Source: Glandiceps talaboti
Taxonomy: Eukaryota; Hemichordata; Enteropneusta; Spengelidae
DNA: 64,000 bases
NCBI RefSeq assembly: GCF_964340395.1
Contig: NC_135557.1
Span: 13,935,161-13,999,160 of the forward strand
Direction: 5' to 3'
Made by a program: the position numbers and the translations under genes. Under the pieces are notes generated by a model. It did no database searches and had not been told where the DNA came from. It was given only the letters and a program-made list of their open reading frames with translations. Below are positions 12,087 through 32,228 of the stretch, one piece after another; within the stretch, counting starts at the first letter, position 1; each line of letters starts with the position of its first letter.

Positions 12087-15000
12087 ATGGTGATCATCGA
12101 CACAGCAGAACACATGAAAGGGACGAACGGGTTGCACCTGTTCCACTTTCCTACGTCGAATTGCTCTCAGAAGGTAAGACCGACCTGGGGATCCACCCTA
12201 GCTATACAGCAAATACACACACATGCAATTAATTTGCAGACGGTGTACACTGTAATCGCGATATGTCCCTCAGAACTCAGACCGCTAAAACTTAAAAGAA
12301 GTAGTCTGAGCTCAGAACGACCGAGTAAGGAGAAGGACTATGTCAGAATCGAGTCCCGAATTACACGTTACTCCGTTTGCAAGCAGGACTACTATAATAT
12401 TATTAAGATATATAATGTCGCACAATATATAAACATATTATATTCAGACATGAGACAGTAACACCTATTCTTATAACTCCTTACGCATTAATAATGTCAT
12501 AACAGATTATTTCTATTGTTAATTTTTAAAATTATTATTACTATTGTATTAATTTTATTTTATTATTTTTTTTTTTTTTTTTTTTCTTAATATATACTTT
12601 AGATTTATTTTATATTTCATTTTTTCCAGGTTTACAGTACCCTTTCTTATTAACATTGCTAATGATATTATCAATTAATTAATTAATCAATCAATCAATC
12701 AATGAATTTATAAAGGGCCAGTTTCTACTACGATGTAGATCTCGCCCTGAGGCGCTGTACAGTTAGAGCTCTGGAGAATAGATATCATATTATCGGGAAT
12801 GAAATATACACTGAGCTTGATTCAAATTTAGGATCCTAACTGCAATCTTCATAACCAATCAAGTTATGTCAAATTAGATAATCTCAAGTTCAAACAATCT
12901 TTTATACTACCAATTCTATCTCTTCATAATTGACCAATCATATGAAGGTCAATACCAAATTCGCGCCAAATATGTATGGAATGTAGGAAAACCTATATAA
13001 ACCCTTATTTCTGTGTGATCTGTAGGAGTTTTGTTAGATGTCAATAAAGTATGAGTAGCTGTTCTTACAGTACTTGGTTGTGTGTGGACATCATTCCTTT
13101 CCAGAACCTGTTTCTAAACAATCAACTTATCCCACATATATATATAAATATATATGATTGTGTAATTTCGTAGGTGCGGATTTGTATGGAGGAGAAAGGG
13201 TTACCATGGAGAAGTCATGTTATAAACCTTGGTAAAGGAGAACATACAACCAAAGAATTTACTCAAATCAACCCTAAAAATCTAGTACCCGTGTTAATTC
13301 ATGATGGAGTAACAATCATTGAATCTAATGATATACTGGAATATCTTGATACGACTTTCCCAGATCCATGCCTTCAACCAAGGTAAGGTATCATACATCT
13401 TGAGATGCTTATGCTTAAGTTTAAGTGAAGATAATACTATTTAATTCATTTGAGCCACAATAATTGACGCTACTTACACAAAAATCATGCCAGTGTCTTC
13501 AAGGATTTGTATTGAAATTATATTATACAAACCTTCAATAATTCAATATGCATATAGGTATGTAGCAATGTAAGTATGGAGGAGGGGTTGTGATGGTTGG
13601 GGGGTAGAGCTAGGTGTAATTGGGGGTATTCTTGGAGTTATAGATAACTCCAAGGTCTCTCCAGGTTACCTATACTATACACAATAACGTAGGACATATT
13701 ATGCAAGTAAAAGTAAAGTGAAAGGGTTAGTTACTCGTTTATGTCATAAGGATCTACTACAAAATGTCATTTTGAGAAAAAGGACAAAAAGATGTATTTT
13801 TGGCACTAGGCCCTTATGACGTTAAGTCAAACTTCAAAAACAACAACTTTTGATATTATTTTATTATTAGGGGTGAAGAAGAAGCCATGGCAAAATGGTT
13901 GACACTATCATCTGACATCCAACGACCACTCAAATATCTCACTTTTAACTTCATGTTTGGGAGAATGGCTGTAGCAAGTCGAGAATCGTTACACAGATTG
14001 TCACAGAATATTGAGAGCAGAGATTTGTACGAGTTTCATTTGTCATTCAAAGAAGGGCACCCCATGGAATTACTACAAGAGAAGATAGAAGTTATTCATT
14101 GGTAAGTTAGTACCCTGCCATCATGTTATAATACATGTATGTTTTGTTATGTTACATTACTGTGCAGCATGTACCATTACAGTACGTTATGTTATGTTAT
14201 TGATGTTGTGTTATATTATGTTGTAGTTTGTTATGGGTCTGGTATGGTATGTGTCATGTTACATGTATGTTATTTATATGTTATTTGATGTGTTATGTTA
14301 TGGTTTGTTATGGGTATGATATGGTATGTGTCATGTTACATGTATGTTATATTATGTTATGTCACATAGCAATATGTTATTTGATGTGTTATGTTATGTT
14401 ATGGTTTGTTATGGATATGGTATGATATGTGTCATGTTACATGTATGTTATATTATGTTATGTCACATAGCAATATGTTATGTGATGTGTTATATTATGT
14501 TATGGTTTGTTATGGATATGGTATGATATGTGTCATGTTACATGTATGTTATATGTTACATAAATGTTACATTTGACAGAAAATTGATTTGGCATTGGCA
14601 GTGTACTTTTTTAACATTTCCACGTTAAACTTGAGATATGCTAATATATTGTTTTCTTTCATAGTGCCTTTGAGGAACTTGAGAATTGCCTCAGTCAGAA
14701 TGATTGGTTGGTTGGTGATAGTTTCAGCATAGCAGATATATCATGGATAGTCCATGTCCACAGGTTTAAAAAGATGAAATTTCCACTCACTAAGTATCAG
14801 AATGTTGAAGACTGGTACGAGAGAGTGAGGGCCAAGAGAAGTTTTCAACATGGAATGCTTGATTTTGAAAGTATGGGAGAGAACATTTATTTCCAGATGA
14901 AAACAAGTATGTATTTTATTTATTAATTTATGAATGATGTGGAAATGAAAAGACAAAACGTACATGTGTATTCACTCTTTGGAAATATTAAATACACATT

Positions 15001-15173
15001 ATTAGGTTTATGTTGCAATCAAAAGCACAAAACCTGAAGAAAAAAAATTCAATTTATTTTTCAAAGAAAAGTTGATAATTTCTGTTATGCAATATTAACG
15101 AAATGTACGTATACATTTACAGATATCATATTATAGCATCTTTGGTATCGTTGGTGCTACATATGTAATAATA

Positions 15174-15228
<55 letters not shown>

Positions 15229-15498
15229 AAACTAACTGACTGACTGACTGACTGACTGATTGATTGAGTTAGTGCCTGGCTGACTGACTGACTGATTGAC
15301 TGACTGACTGACTGACTGACTGATTGATTGATTGATCTGTTGTTTCCTATACAGCGATCGATAATTTCCTTGGTCATGGAGTACAGGCAATAGAATGGAG
15401 TGTACAACCATCATGGACAAAGCCGTTATTAATGTTGGTACTCTTGTTGATGTCGTACATCTTCGTGACAAATGGCATCAACTTGTTTTTGATATCAG
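12087..15498 (+). CDS. GST-fold protein with C-terminal membrane segment (N-terminal half of a probable fusion gene)
   Basis: Five exons: 12087-12173, 13174-13382, 13871-14101, 14665-14906, 15355-15498. All have GT/AG borders and the frame is kept throughout. The 304 codons read as a thioredoxin-like GST N-domain and then a helical GST C-domain. The N-domain (residues ~15-98) has NCSQKVR at 25-31, LVPVLIHDG at 66-74 with the cis-Pro, and the glutathione-contacting E79-S80. The C-domain ends with NDWLVGDSFSIADI, the usual GST N-capping signature. A hydrophobic segment (~281-304) follows, so the protein should be membrane-anchored, as in GDAP1-like GSTs. A strong donor (TCAG|GTGAGA, phase 1) follows and can join the exon at 18264, giving one long protein with the reductase. 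Alternatives: read-through to a stop at 15527, or splicing to a short last exon at 15724-15767 (EYQGTKLLRTSTMR, stop). Which GST class, and whether it is catalytic, cannot be told. Confidence 0.85.
12174..13173. other. intron 1 of the GST-like gene
   Basis: AT-rich intron with a T-rich tract near 12566-12586 and an (AATT/AATC)n run at 12676-12705. Directly after that run comes a stem-like TTTATAAAGGGCC...GAGGCGCTGTAC segment that resembles the tail of the SINE family but is too short to assign. Confidence 0.5.
14130..14570. repeat. degenerate TTATG-rich tandem repeats
   Basis: Within intron 3 of the GST-like gene. A ~130-bp unit (GGTTTGTTATGG...TGTCATGTTACATGTATGTTA) is repeated about three times on a background of TGTTATGT words. 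The ORFs here (VMLHVCYIMLCH) are repeat artefacts. Confidence 0.85.
15173..15336. repeat. (TGAT)n/(TGAC)n microsatellite
   Basis: Tetranucleotide tract in intron 4 of the GST-like gene, changing from TGAT to TGAC units and back. It ends about 20 bp before the exon 5 acceptor. Confidence 0.95.
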
Positions 15499-15561
15499 GT
15501 GAGAAAAACAATCAAATAATATATTGAATAATGAACATTTATTTACTAAAGTTCTGTACAA

Positions 15562-15703
15562 TAGGCCTTTCCAAAATTTGCCATGGTGGCGCTCTACTTC
15601 CTGTCTGTGTGTACCTTGGGGGTATACATGGTATATGTTACTCAGTTAATCATAGCGCACACACTGCTGCTTTCCTTGATGTCTGAACAATACAAAAAAC
15701 ATC
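15562..15703 (+). repeat. dispersed ~145-bp repeat, copy 1
   Basis: Nearly identical to 52519-52662 in the same orientation. Shared words include CTACTTCCTGTCTGTGTGTA, GGGGGTATACATGGTATA and TTAATCATAGCGCACACACT. No internal repeats or inverted ends seen. It immediately precedes the possible short terminal exon at 15724. Confidence 0.9.
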
Positions 15704-15767
15704 CCCAATTTACACTTCTACAGAATACCAAGGGACAAAGCTCTTACGAACCAGTACTATGAGGTGA

Positions 15768-18263
15768 TGATACCCCAATTTGAGCGAAGGCGCTGTATTA
15801 GCTATTTCCTGTTTGCAGTCTGGAATGACCTATACAATTTGTAAAATAGTAAAGGTGACTCAAATTGGAATAATAATTTGGAATGTATTACGGTATATGT
15901 GTAGCATGTGGCTATTGAAAGAATTAAGGGAAATCCATCATGCAATGTCAGAGAATTTAATGAGAAATATAAAAGAGAAGCCAGGGAAGGAAAGCCTGAT
16001 AATGAAATGCAACAAGTTTGTGAAACTATATAACTGAATTTTTAAAGTGCATAATTTGTTACCACATCCAAATTATAGGGTGGCAACCCCTGTAAATGGC
16101 ATTGAATTATAGGGTGGCAACCCCTGTAAATGGCATTGATTGTTTCTTTTCAAAATAGCTGAGTCATACACTATATAATAAACTAAAGAGCGTATCAAAG
16201 GACCAGCATAATTCTCAGTAGTGTGACTTATTACTTATTGTTCTGTTGACAAACAGGGGAAGCAGTTTGCCTAGAAATTAACTGCTTTCCCAAACTCCCC
16301 AGAATGATTATTTTTGTAAATTTTAAAATTGGAAACCATATATTGGCTACATAATCAGGTAGGTAATCTGTCACAGTGAAGTGGATTTCATACTGAAGTA
16401 AGAAATCCCCACGATTTTGGCCAATGTGAATTAATCCTCAAAGAGCTCCACTTTATGGTAGTTGAATTGGAAAACTTATTAATAAGCAAGTGGATTAATA
16501 TTCTAATCATGAACAATACAGCTAACACATGTCATTGTTTTTTGCTGATTTTTAACAAATTAGAACCATCCCTTCTGAAGCATTTACATTGTTCCCCTCA
16601 TTCTAGTATGTCTCGTCTGTCCACCCCTATGGCACAAAATGGTACATTCTCATGAAACAACAAAGTTCAAAGGTCAGGAGTCTTGTCTGTTTGTCAGAGC
16701 TTTTGAGGTCATTCACACTAGGATGGACTATTGACTGGTAAAGAGATGACATCATCAGATTATAATCAGTCAATTCTTTTGACCTCAATCTGACCTTTGA
16801 CCTTGATGAGAGCTGTAACATAGCCTACTTCAGTTTGGGTATAACACTGCTATGGTTATAGAGCTATTGTCTGAATGGTGAGGCAATTGTACGATGTTTT
16901 GTCTAAATGCAGATCTATTGAGAGTCACTGATCATTGTATAAATGTATTCTAACTATTTCATGACATAGCAGACACAATAGCCTGGGTCACATGTACGTA
17001 TACTAGTACATTGTGTTGTGTATATTTTAGTGTAGTCTGGGTGCCAGTGTGGTCTCTATCAAACTAACCCACTGTGAATGGAGGTGTTAATCACAACTTA
17101 GAGTAATCATACTGTCAGTATAATTACTCCAAGATCATAATGATACTGTATATATGAGGAACTAGACTAGTTTTAGTGGGTAATTCTTAAACTTAGAAGT
17201 ATTGAGTTGTCTACATTGAAAATCAAAACACATTGGTAAGGGTATCACCTCTGCATTAGAGTAGAATCAATACTCTAGTATCAGTAATAGTAATAGTTCT
17301 TGTTTTCACTTTATGTGATATAGATTTGCTTTTAGTTGATGTTGCTATGTAACCCCCACCCTCACCCCACAGCATACCACTACTGTACTTGGGTGCAATC
17401 AATACTATAGTAAATAGTATCAGTATTATAGTGTTGTTTTCACTTTATCAATTATGTGGTGTAGTTTTGCTTTTAATTGATTTTGCTATTTTACTTCCCA
17501 CCCCCCACCCCCCCCTCCCACCCAACAAAATAAAATGTTTATAATGTTTATTGTATCTCATTAAAGGGGCACAGGCTGAGTTTGTAAGGTTTTTTACTTG
17601 GTTGGGTTAATAAAAATACTTATATAAAACTATGGTTAAACATTCTCGCAAACAAGAGCATTTTTTCCTTGCTGATGGAACGATTCAGCGTTGGCTGCTA
17701 AGACTTTCCGTAGAGGGCAGTGATGTATGACGATGGGCTAAAGTAATGAAGTATGATGTTTAAAATGATACTTTCATACTTTCTGAACATATTACAGCAA
17801 CTCCACATGATAATTATCATAAAACATCACAGCAATTTCCAAGTACAAAGAACAGTATATGACATATTTTATTTTAAAAACCCACATACATGTAACTATA
17901 CAGTTGTGCTACAATGCCGTTGGTGCCATTTTTTATACTATAATATAATTTCCACACGTATACCAAAATTATGTTTTCATCAGAGATGAATTAGTGGGAA
18001 AGTCAGTTACATTTTATTTATCTTCCACTCTTACCAAAAAAAATGTGAAAAGATATCAGACAGATGATCCAAACACCATAACACATTTGTACCTTTTGCC
18101 ACAGTTTCTGTAACATACAGAGACTGTGATAGAGGCTGGACTGTGCATTTAGAGAGAGAAATTATTGCAGAACTTGGTTACAGTCTGACCAAATTAAATT
18201 TCCTGAACACCACATTTTATTGCTGACGTTTTATTTTTACATAAATTTTTTTTCAAATTACAG
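15768..18263. other. intron or intergenic stretch between GST-like and reductase exons
   Basis: If the fusion model is right this is part of a 2.77-kb intron (15499-18263). It contains a 35-bp direct duplication at 16074-16137 (ATAGGGTGGCAACCCCTGTA core) and C-rich tracts near 17490-17525. I saw no promoter-like or coding signal. The 85-codon ORF at 15780 has no recognisable features. Confidence 0.45.
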
Positions 18264-25744
<7,481 letters not shown>

Positions 25745-26451
25745 TTGCTTTGACTCATGACTCTACAGAGAGTGACCATTCAAGTGGCAAAACAATGGTA
25801 GTTATTGATGAATAATTGCTTTGACTCGCGACTCATCAGAGAGTGACCATCAGAGACTGACCATTCATGTGGTAAAAAATTACTATTAATGAGTGATTTG
25901 CTTCTAACCAAATATCAGAGGATCAGTTAAAAAGTGAAACAGTAGTGGTTTTACTTTAAAGAATACACATTGAGATACCTTTTTATATGATATATGACAA
26001 TTCTATGAGATTGTTGAAGACAAGGTAATTGTAGTAATATTATTTTAGGCTTTAAACAAAGAACTGCCCTCTATAAAGAGGATTATGGCTAATCTATGCA
26101 AATAGAGGAAATTCAAACTGCTGTACAGAGCACTAGCTTCTGGGTCTTGTTTTCAGCATTTTTTCTGTGCTCTGAGAAATACACAGGTCATGTATCGTGC
26201 ACAAATTGTTTGTGAATGTCGTAGGATGGTAACTTGATACACAAATTAGTTGAAAAGCAATCTGTTTGTTTCAGAGAATGAAAAAAAAACTTTCAAAATG
26301 AGACGAATTCCTGCATTTCTGATATTTTGGTAGTTGTTTTGAATTGTAACATTTCAAATTGTTTGGATTCATGTACATCCCAATTTGAAATATTCACATT
26401 CACATTGTTATTTTGAAATAAAAACGTTCTGTAAAGAATAATAATAAAACA
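25745..26451. terminator. 3' region of the reductase gene, candidate poly(A) signal at 26417
   Basis: First AATAAA after the stop codon is at 26417-26422, about 670 bp downstream, just before SINE copy 4. Shortly after the stop (25760-25870) the sequence around the stop is partly repeated (GGTAGTTAT-GA-GAATAATTGCTTTGACTC twice), a small local duplication. Confidence 0.4.
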
Positions 26452-26784
26452 AATAATAATAATGTCGGTTTTTATATTATGTGTTCCCACTCTGTGCTCA
26501 AAGCGTTTTATGATTATTACTCCTGGCATGGATCTATGGCAGCACAACGGTTCTTTATACTTCGTCAACTCCCTGGGGAGCATACAATCCATTGCAGTCT
26601 TTATAAGTGCATAGAATTAAAGCATCCACATTCCAACCGCTATCCTACCAGGTCCCCAATTATATAGCTGGGTTGACTGAGGCACAATCTTGGTCATACA
26701 GGAACAAACGGCTGCAATGGAGTTCGAACCTGCAACCTGCAGATTCAAAGCTGGCCACTATAACCATTCGCCAATTATGACTCC
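26452..26784 (-). mobile_element. tRNA-derived SINE, copy 4 (best tRNA head)
   Basis: On the minus strand it begins GGAGTCATAATTGGCGAATGG (A-box-like) followed ~35 bp later by GCAGGTTCGAACTCC, which fits the RNA polymerase III B box. The body carries the family words and the tail is (ATT)n, seen on the plus strand as AATAATAATAATG at 26452. This copy is the clearest evidence that the family is tRNA-derived. Confidence 0.85.
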
Positions 26785-27055
26785 ACTAAGAATGAAAAGT
26801 GGCTTCTGAATTTATCCTTCCTCTCTTCTACAAAGTGCACACATTCTGTTATCTTAGAATTCAATATATTGGAACAACCGTTTTGCTAGGCAATGACAAT
26901 GTTAAAACAGAAATATATGTACTCTTATTTCTAGGGGTAAAATGTGTTTCTATAGATCCATAGTATATTAGTATATCATGTTTATTTATTGATGACTTGA
27001 AGTCTATTGGGCTGGGCAACTCCTTGAGTTGCAAGTCAATGATAAATCAACTACT

Positions 27056-28445
27056 ACTAGTACCGTAGCCTGTGGGGGGGGGAGGGGGCAAGGGGGGCAG
27101 CTGCCCCCCCCCCCTGAGATTTTGGAAAAAAGAAAGAAAAAACTACTTTTTGAATACATAGCGATGCTATTAAAATCGTTATTTACGTGACGATTCCTAG
27201 CATGCACGATTTAAATGGATAGTTCACTAAAGTGACTGTACACTGCTGACTCCTGGCTAATATGTATCTTATATCGCTATTGTACCCTGGCTTAACTTTG
27301 AATAAAAATGTGTCCAGTTAAAAATTGTAACTTATTGCAGCAAATTAAAAATTCTTTGTGCGGGAAAGTACAAAAGAAGTGCGCACATACACTGTGCATT
27401 TTCCGCGAGTAACAGTAGTCTTGAAAGTCTCCTTCATTTGAAGATAGCAAGTCGCAATTATAATGTCAGCGAGTGAAACTCAAAAAAAAAGACGGAAAAA
27501 GTCGTTCAACGTGAGGTCGCCTGCTATGCTGCATGCAGTGACTCCGAAGATGCGCTCGATCTCATTTACATCTTGTTCCTTATATTAAAACATTTCATAC
27601 TGATAAAACGGCAGATCTCTTTTTGGAATATTTGGTGCCCCTGAAAAAATATTAAACTAGGTACGCAGTTTAAGATCCACTATTTGAAGATATTTCTTTC
27701 AATAATTGTGTTCGACGTTGTCTTTGGTTAAAATGTTGTTTGATATAATTATCTCATTTCACACTGGAACCAAATTAAACAACAAAGTACATTTTCAAAT
27801 AATATTTAATGCATAGCATAATTGTTTCAATTCTGGTATTTTATTATGTCTATGGTTTGATATTTTATGCTTCTAAATGGCCTCCTACACTGTCTTATTT
27901 TCAATTTTTTTTCACCTTGTCTCCTTCCAATGCATCATTGTACCATATGATTTTATATCTCCACTGTAGTGTAGGTGACTGAAGGGGGTGGCTAAAATAA
28001 TGCTTGAGTTTCAATTGGCGGGGCTTAACATTTTTTGAGAAGAGAGGGTTAGAGGAACTACACCATTTGTTTAACCGTAAATTGTGTACATTTCCTAACT
28101 GTAGCTATGCAGACAAATTGCATGAGATAGTATCAAGATGACTGAATAAGTTCTATCTAAACTCGACCTGAAATATTTTGCTATCATTATATATGGTTTG
28201 TTTTATCCTTGTCAAGCATTGTGAAAAAATGAAATCGACCTACTTACCCAATGTTATGGGTTAGGTTACCCGTTGACCAGCATTTTTTTTTCTGACCTCA
28301 CATATGATATTTAATTGCGTATGCTAAAATATATATTAAGTAAATTGCATGCATATTTATGTAAATTAGCACTTTTCTAAATTTTAAATGCAAGATTGCA
28401 CGAAGACAAAGTTCTGCCCCCCTTGGCAATTTGGTCAGGCTACGG
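27056..28445. mobile_element. candidate ~1.4-kb DNA element with GGGGGGCAG-type ends
   Basis: Left end: TACCGTAGCCTG followed by a G-rich tract and GGGGGGCAGCTGCCCCCC. Right end, inverted: CTGCCCCCC...TCAGGCTACGG. The shared CCGTAGCCTG plus G-rich block resembles the ends of many non-autonomous hAT elements of marine invertebrates. The interior has no coding capacity I can recognise. A (CTA)n tract abuts the right end. Confidence 0.55.
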
Positions 28446-28447
28446 CC

Positions 28448-28493
<46 letters not shown>
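28448..28493. repeat. (CTA)n microsatellite
   Basis: About 15 CTA units directly after the right end of the preceding element. Confidence 0.95.
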
Positions 28494-29277
28494 GCTATGC
28501 TATACTATGATGTTACTACCCAATATCACCTCTTCGTTCAATTCGTCGTATCACCATGAGTCTAATTTTGGCATCGTGACACGAGTCGTTAGCCGAGAGT
28601 CGCTTTTCCTGTTTTGAAAGATGTCTCAGTTTTGTCATGTGTAGCCATGTGCGATAACATCAACGTCGGAGATCGGCCACCATATTTGTTTATGTTCGAA
28701 ATCATCGTGTCTGGTCCAATTAGAATGCCGTTTCTTAATAACGGTTAACATGAATATCATGACATTTAACGTCCCATATAGATTGTTTTTTTTATTGTTA
28801 TAAGGTCACAGAGGTCACTACCATGAAATCAATATGGCCGCCACTCGCTGTTTATTTATGTGACGAGCTATCACCATTGCCTATCAAGAACGTTTCATTG
28901 TTTACAATTTGCATTTTCAGGGCGTAACATTATACTATGTTCATCACAACGTGGTTATTGTTCTCTGATTGCAGATCATTTGATGGGCTTCCATAGTAAA
29001 TAATTGCATACATTTTAGCTGGTAGAACGACAGCTATTGTCCTATGTCACAGTTATTCTTTAGTAAATTGTTAACAATGTGTATCAGACTGCACTGTCGA
29101 AATATTTACCAAACGTGTGGTTTACTGAGCATATGTTTTGTTCAGAAAGATTACTAAGGGAAATAACACAGACATCAAATTTCAAATAAAGCCATATTTT
29201 TCCTGACGTTGTACATATACACATAGGTAATTGTTACTCTAGCAAATGTTCCAAATTAATATACCCAGAGTTAAATC
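28494..29277. other. no gene seen
   Basis: AT-rich intergenic sequence. No conserved ORF, no repeat recognised. Confidence 0.4.
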
Positions 29278-29328
29278 TATATAACGTTCAGAGACATTTC
29301 ACTTGGAAACGCTACAGAGGTGTACAAG
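29278..29328 (+). promoter_or_regulatory. candidate TATA box and 5' non-coding exon of the NlpC/P60-like gene
   Basis: TATATAA at 29278-29284 is followed about 45 bp later by a consensus donor, ACAAG|GTAAGT (exon end 29328). An acceptor (TTTTTCAG at 30307) opens the exon that holds the start codon at 30339. A short first exon of roughly 20-25 bp after the TATA position would fit. There is no transcript evidence. Confidence 0.4.
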
Positions 29329-29351
29329 GTAAGTAGTAGGGTAATCGTTAT

Positions 29352-29714
29352 GTTTTAACAAAAAATGTGTGGTTCCGATTGCGCTCACTTTTAGAATAGG
29401 TGGGGTAGGTAGATTTTTTATGTTTATTTTTTTTAAATATTTTTTTTTCCATATGTGAGTGTCTAGTATTGTAGTTATGTTTTCCGTTGTTTTCCATATG
29501 GTTTCTGTGCCATTGGTTTCTTCTCATCAGATGTACAGCCATTACAGGTTGGAAGAACTGTTTTATATTGGCTTTTTAAGTCCACTTTTTCTTGCGAGAC
29601 TTCACGATTTTCGCGATTTTGTTATCGAATACGTAAATAAAGGTTTATGGCTAGTGTGAAAAACTAGGTGGGATCGGGTAACTGGAACCAAACACATTTT
29701 TTATTATGCCTAAG
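29352..29714 (+). mobile_element. TIR MITE family (GTGGTTCCGATT), copy 1
   Basis: Starts AAAATGTGTGGTTCCGATTG and ends GGGTAACTGGAACCAAAC...TTATGCCTAAGG; the ends are imperfect inverted repeats. The interior shares CATCAGATGTACAGCCATTA with the copy at 35549. It lies in the putative first intron of the NlpC/P60-like gene. Confidence 0.7.
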
Positions 29715-30338
29715 GTAAAATTTTATTGAATAAGCTTATTCATCTAAAATAGAGAAAATTAGGATATTTATAAAATTAAATTTATTTAATGAGCAAATCC
29801 TATTACTTCATTAAGTTTGTGAAATAATTTTAAATGTGCCACTTAAGTTATACCCTGATAAATTACTACTTTTACGAGGATGTAATGTGTTGTTTTCAAT
29901 CAAACCGTATAATAATTTGTGTATTTTTTTCTCTCTCTGAATCATATTTTGAACGTTTGCAATTTGTTATGCACAGACGGTTGAGACATGTATTGTGTAA
30001 TGGTCTTTCAACAATAAATTATTTTTCTTTTTTTATGATTAATTTAGTCAGAATGTAATATTGTGATCAAGACTTGCAGCTGACTAAAATGTGATGAAAA
30101 AATATCTTGATCACGTTATATATTGTTAACAATTTCTACTCTTCATCAATTGATCACTTTGATATACTCTACATGAAATAAGTCATGTTACTTTTTATCA
30201 ATTTTTCGCTCACTTTGTAAGTTCATTTTGTGGTAAGCAACCAGAGATGTACCAAATTTTTCCGTTTCCACGAATAAAATCACTCGTCCTTTATCTTTGT
30301 TTTTCAGTTAACCAACGACACTTAAAAAACGGGTAGAG

Positions 30339-31047
30339 ATGGTGACATTAACGTTATATTCTTGTTGTAAATTGACGTGTCTCATATTGTGCCTATGTTC
30401 CTGTACACAAGGCTATTCTCGATACAAACGGGTTGGTAATATTTCTACTTAATATTAAGCTCCTGTATACTGTTATCTTTTCATGTCACTAATTACACTG
30501 AAATTGTATGTATGTATGCACGTATGTATGTATGTATGTATGTAAGCGTGCATGCATGTATGCTGGGGTATTCACAATGTCTGAGCTATTGCTCACCATT
30601 GATGTGAGTTTGTCTTCGTATTCAGGATGCAGCCACTAGAATTGTGAACAAGGCACGTACGTTGATAGGTTCCACTGACTATGCATACTCTGCAGACACC
30701 GAACCAGGGGCTGATCATTGGAAAAGTAACTACTTCTTGTTTGATGTTCTTACAAAAGCTGGTGTGAATGCACCGGAGGTATACCCATGGTATGTTCAAT
30801 TTAATAACACTATATAGATTTTATACATGTTTATGTCAGTCGATTGGCAAGTAGGTATAACAATGTTTTGATAAGTAGGTCGGTTTAATAAATTTAAAAT
30901 GTGTTATGCGTGAAAAAGTAAACATAGAAAAATAGCTAGGCAGATAACTACATATAAATTTCCAACATCAACAAGTGAGAATTTTAAAAGTAATTCACAG
31001 AGAGGAGAAATGAAGAGAGGTAGGTAGACCGACCCCGAGACAGACAT

Positions 31048-31078
<31 letters not shown>

Positions 31079-31323
31079 CACAGACAGACACACATACATA
31101 CATACATACATACATACATACATACATACATACAATGTACATACATACATACATACATACATACATACATACGTACGTACGTACGTACGTACGTACGTAC
31201 ATACATTGTACATATATACATACACATACAGAGAGACATGTAGACAGACAGACAGACAGATATATTTAATGCAATCGAAAAGTGGGATTTCTTAAAATAA
31301 GGCACAGAGAGAGAAAATAAGCC

Positions 31324-31364
<41 letters not shown>

Positions 31365-31732
31365 TACAGTCCGTCAGTCCGTCAGTCAGTCAGTCAGTCA
31401 GTCACAAAATACATATTTCTAACTAATGTACAAAAATTACTTTCATAATCTATAACATTAATTGACTTTAAAACAGGTTTTTACCAGGTGACTACCCCAT
31501 CAGTGCTAAAACGTGGGAAGACGCCGGTCAAACAAAAGAAAGATGGGAGTACGTATCTGCCGATCCGTTACAGGCACGTCCAGGTGACGTCGTAGCGGGT
31601 ACAGGCCGTCTTGGAATCGTTATTGAAAGTGGAGTCACTGTGCATGCCGCGAGGTACAGCGTTTTAAAAAACGACTGGGGATTCCGCCCCGATCAGAATG
31701 AACACGTGACATTTTGGCGTTATATTGGATAA
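30339..31732 (+). CDS. secreted NlpC/P60-like protein lacking catalytic residues
   Basis: Three coding exons: 30339-30431, 30626-30789, 31477-31732 (stop TAA), 170 residues. Exon 1 gives a start ATG and a Cys-rich signal peptide (~25 residues, ending CTQG). The mature part reads KARTLIGSTDYAYSADT, HWKSNYFLFDVLTKAGV, ARPGDVVAGTGRLGIVIESG, LKNDWGFRPDQ and FWRYIG. This is the layout of small bacterial-type NlpC/P60-like peptidoglycan hydrolases, which also occur as secreted proteins in some marine animals. In the family as I remember it the nucleophile lies in 'NKCNxFVYDV' and the base in 'GHVGIV'. Here the first is Ser (KSN) and the second Arg (GRLGIV), and the mature protein has no cysteine at all. 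It is therefore probably a pseudoenzyme, perhaps still binding cell-wall fragments. The exon 1 donor (CGG|GTTGGT) is weak; it is chosen because it keeps the frame. Fold confidence is fair; function is inferred. Confidence 0.7.
31039..31403. repeat. compound (GACA)n/(ACAT)n/(ACGT)n microsatellite
   Basis: In the last intron of the NlpC/P60-like gene: GACAGACA tracts, ACAT units, a pure ACGT block near 31171-31200, then GACA and CAGT units. ORFs on the minus strand are artefacts. Confidence 0.95.
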
Positions 31733-32183
31733 TAGGGATGACATCACCTTGTCTATGTATCGCCTATAAAACTGACAGATGGTATCACATTGCTCGATCA
31801 TTTTTTCAAATACAGATGTTTTACCTGATATTGTATCGTTTGCTTACTTCAACTACATCCACTTTCATCAAATAATGTGTGTGACGTGGGCATGAGGGTG
31901 GGGACATATATAGTACAGTTAACGCGGTGAGAACAAAGTGTAAAAAAAAAGAAGAACTAATCAGTTTACCCTTATCCCCTAAAAAGTCAGTTTACGAATT
32001 TCATTACATAACCCATAACAACCAAAATAAAACGTTTTCTATATGTACCACAACCATTTATGGCATCCATATCAAGTGTAAAGTATACTGTTTCATTTGC
32101 TAATTGAACACATTAGAAAGGCCACATGCTAGGCTTGTAAATAAACCAATGTATGCTAAATCATTCTATGTATACGGTAAGAA

Positions 32184-32228
<45 letters not shown>

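Noticed and set aside
26452-26784. Functional tRNA gene in the SINE head
   Set aside because: A- and B-box-like sequences are present, but a complete cloverleaf and acceptor stem could not be formed; it is part of a repeated element.
32185-32224. Processed pseudogene or LINE 3' end marked by the A40 run
   Set aside because: No retroelement body or spliced-gene copy was found upstream; simple slippage explains the run.
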